DNA of 64,000 bases, taken from NCBI GenBank assembly GCA_036346375.1, contig CM070517.1, positions 14,425,161 through 14,489,160 of the forward strand, in the 5' to 3' direction. A model generated the notes under the pieces. The model was not told where the DNA came from. It worked only from the letters and a program-made list of their open reading frames with translations, and did not search any database. This DNA comes from Guadua angustifolia. Taxonomy: Eukaryota; Streptophyta; Magnoliopsida; Poales; Poaceae. Position numbers and translations under genes: made by a program. Positions 60,627-64,000 of the stretch are shown piece by piece (position 1 is the stretch's first letter; each line of letters begins with the position of its first letter).

Positions 60627-60873
60627 GGCACTACCACCCTCTAAAGGCCGATAGTGCCAACCTTGACCCCAACGGTCGACTAACGGCTATATTTCCAGTA
60701 CTACCGCAGGCAAACTCGCGGTAGTGCCACTCGGGCGGCACTACCGACCTCTATGGGCGGTAGTGCCAGACTCAGGATAACCAAAAACACCCATTTTGAA
60801 AAATAACTACCGCAGACAAAACAGTGGTAGTGCCGCTCGAGCGGCACTACCTCTCTTCAGGGGCGGTAGTGCC
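60627..60873. repeat. GGCACTACC/GGTAGTGCC hairpin cluster
   Basis: Five approximately 31-bp inverted repeats in 250 bp, for example GGCACTACCGACC with its partner GGGCGGTAGTGCC. Loops differ. Two related hairpins occur at 63,278-63,350. I know such blocks as recurring features of grass repetitive DNA but cannot name the element. Confidence 0.85.
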
Positions 60874-61253
60874 ACATTTTTCAGACAGAAATGATCATAA
60901 CTTTTTAATCCAAACTCCGATTTAGGTGATCTTAGACTCTATGCGAAGCTTATCACGAGGATTGTATCTCTACCTATTTTTAAGATTTAAGCAACCATAG
61001 ATATTTTCTAAAATCACAAAAACAAAGACTCTAATGTAGCCATTCAAGTCTAATTTTGATTTTCTCGAAATCCCTCACATAGACTTGATCAAAAGCATAA
61101 CTACAAGCTAGTAAGGGTCAACAAGATTAAAACTTGAGCCATGTGATGATCAACTCATGATCAAAATAATGTGCGAAACACATTTGTAAATTTTGTTCAC
61201 ATGCTTCAAAGAACCACACGTAAACTCCAAATCTAACTTGCTTGAGCATCCTC

Positions 61254-61721
61254 GTTTTGCAACACATGCAAAAACTAGCTCCAAGCAAAACCAAACAAAC
61301 TCAAATGCATGAGCTCACTATTTGCAACACATGCAAATCTTAGCTCCATACATACCCATAAACACAAATTGCTTAAGCCCTCTCCTTTGCAACACATGCA
61401 AAACTTAGTTCCAAGCAATTACTTCAAATAAGAAATTGAATTAAAGTAAGCATGAGCTATTTTCTTTGCAACACATGCAAATACATAGCTCATGCAAGAA
61501 CCAAACATGAATTCAACATTCGCAACACATGCAAAATACGAACTTCATGCAAAAGCCAACGCATACACTTATCCCACTTGCAACACATGCAAATCAAGGT
61601 ATTATGCGAAAAATGAAGCATAGACTTCTCCCATTTGCAACACATGCCAAATGGTTAGCTCCATGCAAAAACCAAACAGGTTGAGCTTGAGTGAAACGCG
61701 GGATGAACTCACCAACACATG
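61254..61721. repeat. CAACACATG dyad array, second cluster (8 copies)
   Basis: Copies at 61,254-61,275, 61,321-61,337, 61,386-61,402, 61,465-61,481, 61,522-61,532, 61,578-61,592, 61,632-61,653 and a core at 61,713-61,721. Centres are spaced 54-79 bases. Most inner arms are TTTGCA/TGCAAA. Several have an extra outer stem: at 61,450-61,459 GCATGAGCTA pairs perfectly with TAGCTCATGC at 61,486-61,495. Confidence 0.9.
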
Positions 61722-63277
61722 ATGAAGCTCAAACTAGAAAACTCGACCCCTCTTAATAGTACGACGATAAAAACTAGACTCAAAGACTAGGAAGTTCTTA
61801 GCCTATCTAGTTATACCTTCGCCGCTGCACACGATCCCCTTTGGGGCTTTTAAGATTTTTGATCTTTTTACATCTCCCAAGATCGTCACCCTTCTTCTCT
61901 TCTTTCTCTATTCTCTCTTGATGGATTTCTTCTCTTCTTTTCTCAAGGATCTCCTCTTGACACCCATCTTCACTTGATACGTCATTGTCCTGTTTTCTCA
62001 TCTCAACCATTTGGACTTATCCTATCTCATCGCAACTCATAAAAATAGTTAGTCCAAGACATATTTTTCTCAATCATATATTCACTCCATTAACACATAA
62101 TGGAAGCCTCTAATATCGATTGAGCATAACCCAAATCAAATTAAATGATATAAATGTGTCTTGACTCTTGAGTACACCGATGCAACTAATGCTTTGCTAT
62201 ACTCAACTCAAAAACTATCGATTATCCTTAGTCAATCCAAAAGAACACCATCACACATGATGAAATGTCCTTTGATGATTAAAAGACAACCGACCTCAAT
62301 TTAATTTTTCATTTAAATTGATATGAGTATATATTAACTACACAAGTTTTCATATACTCATGTTGATGAAAAGTAATGATTCATAATGTGTGGACTATAT
62401 GGAAATGACCATTACTTTAAGCCATCAACTATAGAATAAACCCCACATGTATATGTGCATAAATATAATTGACTTGGAGACAATATGCACATATTCAATT
62501 TTGATTACATTGGTGCTTATCCTATATTACCATGAGTATACTAAAACTAGGCAATTCAAATATATACTCAAGGATTTAATTTCAATATCTTGATCCTTAT
62601 ATGTGTCAATAAAAAGAATAGATCAATACAATGAAATCTTCAAGTTAAATGACGAACTCCCCTTAGATATGTGCATCTATGTAAATATGGTATTGAAAAC
62701 ATTATGTACATCTTGAGGTCTAAATAATGGTAGAGTTCATCTTTTAATCTTGAATGCAAAATATGCATTAAGATATCATAAAATGGATACGAGTGCATAC
62801 CTTGGGTTTTATATTTTTCTATGAGATGAGACTAATAAAAGATATACTTAATAAAAGAGTTATTCACATATTTAGATTTATCAATATGATCATGAAAATT
62901 ATATCCAAGGAATGCAACAAGATATGACAATATGAACTCGAATGCATACCTTTGATATTTTCATCTTTTTCATCCAAAAGAGACTAATAAGAGTTGAATT
63001 CAACAAAATAATTAGTCTCATAAAAGAATTTATCATTAATTAACAATTGAGACTAATCAATGTTATGATTATCAAAAGAATTAGTATCAATATTAGATTT
63101 GTCATTAACACCAAAACCAAATTAATGGAGCTTGAACTTTCAGTAGTTGAAAGACTATGTGGAGGTCTATCGTTGATGGTGATGAGTTATTGACTGTAGT
63201 TAAGTATGTTGTGCTTGAGTTTGAGTTTGATTTGAATTGGATTTCAATTTGAAGCAATTTGAGGGTTGTTAGGCTAA
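61722..63277. other. AT-rich DNA without supported gene
   Basis: A pyrimidine-rich stretch at about 61,880-61,990 gives one short minus-strand frame of Glu/Lys-rich low complexity. The rest is AT-rich and shows no family I recognise. It separates the two GGTAGTGCC hairpin blocks and may be the interior or flank of one repeat element. Confidence 0.4.
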
Positions 63278-63350
63278 GGGCGGTACTACCGGCCTGGGAG
63301 GGCAGTAGTGCCAGCCCTGCGGTAGTACCGGTCGGGAGAGTGGTAGTTAC
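63278..63350. repeat. GGTAGTACC/GGTAGTGCC hairpins, right block
   Basis: GGGCGGTACTACCGG, GGGCAGTAGTGCC, GCGGTAGTACCGG and GTGGTAGTTAC follow one another in 73 bp, in the same style as 60,627-60,873. Confidence 0.75.
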
Positions 63351-63374
63351 TTTCCAGAGAGAGGGTTTTCGCTG

Positions 63375-64000
63375 TGTAGGATCGATATATACTAAACTAG
63401 AAATCGGAGAGGGGGTGAATGATTGCACGGAAGCTAAAATCAAATTTTTGATAATTTTTTAAATACCCCAATTCAGACTCAAATTGCCTGATTCAGATTC
63501 GATAAAAATAGAGCGATATATGTCCACTAAAATAGTAATTCCTAAAGATCCTACCGTTAGATTAATATGAAATTTTAACTGTAGAAACTAGACTCAATTA
63601 TGAAATTAAAACAAGAAGAATCAAGTTGATCGGATCTACGGATCTAGAGATATGACCTTTGCAATATGACTGTAACAAATAATGACAAAAATTGATCTAA
63701 CCCTAATTACGAGATTAATCAGGATTTATGAAGAATTAACCAATGAAACTTTTCAGATCAATTACTCAATGCCCTAGAAAGATATTTAATAGATCAAATC
63801 AAAATTATTATAGCGAACCAATGAATCAATCTAAAAATAAAATAGGCATGCAAACGAGGAGCGAAAACGAAGAACGAGATTACCAACGCGTCGACTTGCA
63901 GATCGTGATTTTTATTGTCGAGATGTGTTCACATGAAAAATTCCGATGGCTCGTTAGTCGTCCCGCCAGCCGAATCAACAATCTTCCAGTCGCCACGCTT
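63375..64000 (+). repeat. possible LTR start, runs off the window
   Basis: TGTAGGATCGATATATACTA followed by CGGAGAGGGGGTGAAT resembles the start of some grass LTR elements. No coding sequence or partner LTR is in the window. Assigned on style alone. Confidence 0.3.

Noticed and set aside
1..64000. tRNA, rRNA and CRISPR features
   Set aside because: No stretch with a convincing tRNA T-loop and acceptor pairing, no rRNA sequence, and no regularly spaced identical repeats with unique spacers; the CAACACATG array has uneven spacing and inverted arms and is not CRISPR.

Overview
The window looks like repeat-dense plant nuclear DNA, most probably from a grass (Poaceae). The reasons are two intron-rich plant genes, Ty3/gypsy and Ty1/copia elements with plant-type PBS and PPT signals, a plant Helitron, and many MITEs. 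I cannot fix the species from sequence alone. Only two protein-coding genes are clearly recognisable. Most of the rest is layered transposon debris.

Layout. 1-4,768: minus-strand Ty3/gypsy element cut by the window edge, with LTR, PBS, gag and pol, broken by a few point changes. 4,950-6,000: two short tandem-repeat systems. 6,181-6,658: hAT-like TIR element just upstream of a gene. 6,660-11,442: plus-strand plastid enoyl-ACP reductase gene (12 coding exons, 374 codons, intact) with a 5' UTR intron and a MITE in intron 7. 11,860-14,633: LTR fragments and a gypsy tail. 14,634-18,960: decayed minus-strand Ty1/copia element. 19,480-22,470: unassigned. 22,471 to about 31,715: plus-strand gypsy element with a truncated 5' LTR and a roughly 5 kb 3' LTR, sitting beside or inside a decayed minus-strand Helitron (32,850-36,310 coding remnants). 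38,513-43,362: a 4.85 kb solo LTR with a TATAT duplication and a nested MITE. 43,417-44,334: two fold-back MITEs and TA repeats. 46,192-50,406: three related TIR elements with 9-bp duplications. 51,901-57,172: minus-strand EMSY-LIKE (ENT plus Tudor/Agenet) gene with TATA box and ten coding exons, carrying a one-base insertion in exon 6. 57,866-58,192: fold-back MITE. 59,313-63,350: a hairpin-rich repetitive region with a broken GRF-type zinc-finger gene remnant, a 31-32 bp minisatellite, twelve copies of a CAACACATG core mostly flanked by inverted arms, and GGTAGTGCC dyads. 63,375-64,000: possible start of another LTR.

How it fits together. The enoyl reductase would act in plastid fatty-acid synthesis and the EMSY-like protein in chromatin; nothing links them functionally. 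The main story is repeated insertion: LTR element beside or into Helitron, MITE into solo LTR, MITE into intron, and clusters of MITEs in the gene-free 43-51 kb stretch. The least explained signal is the hairpin array at 60.3-61.7 kb.
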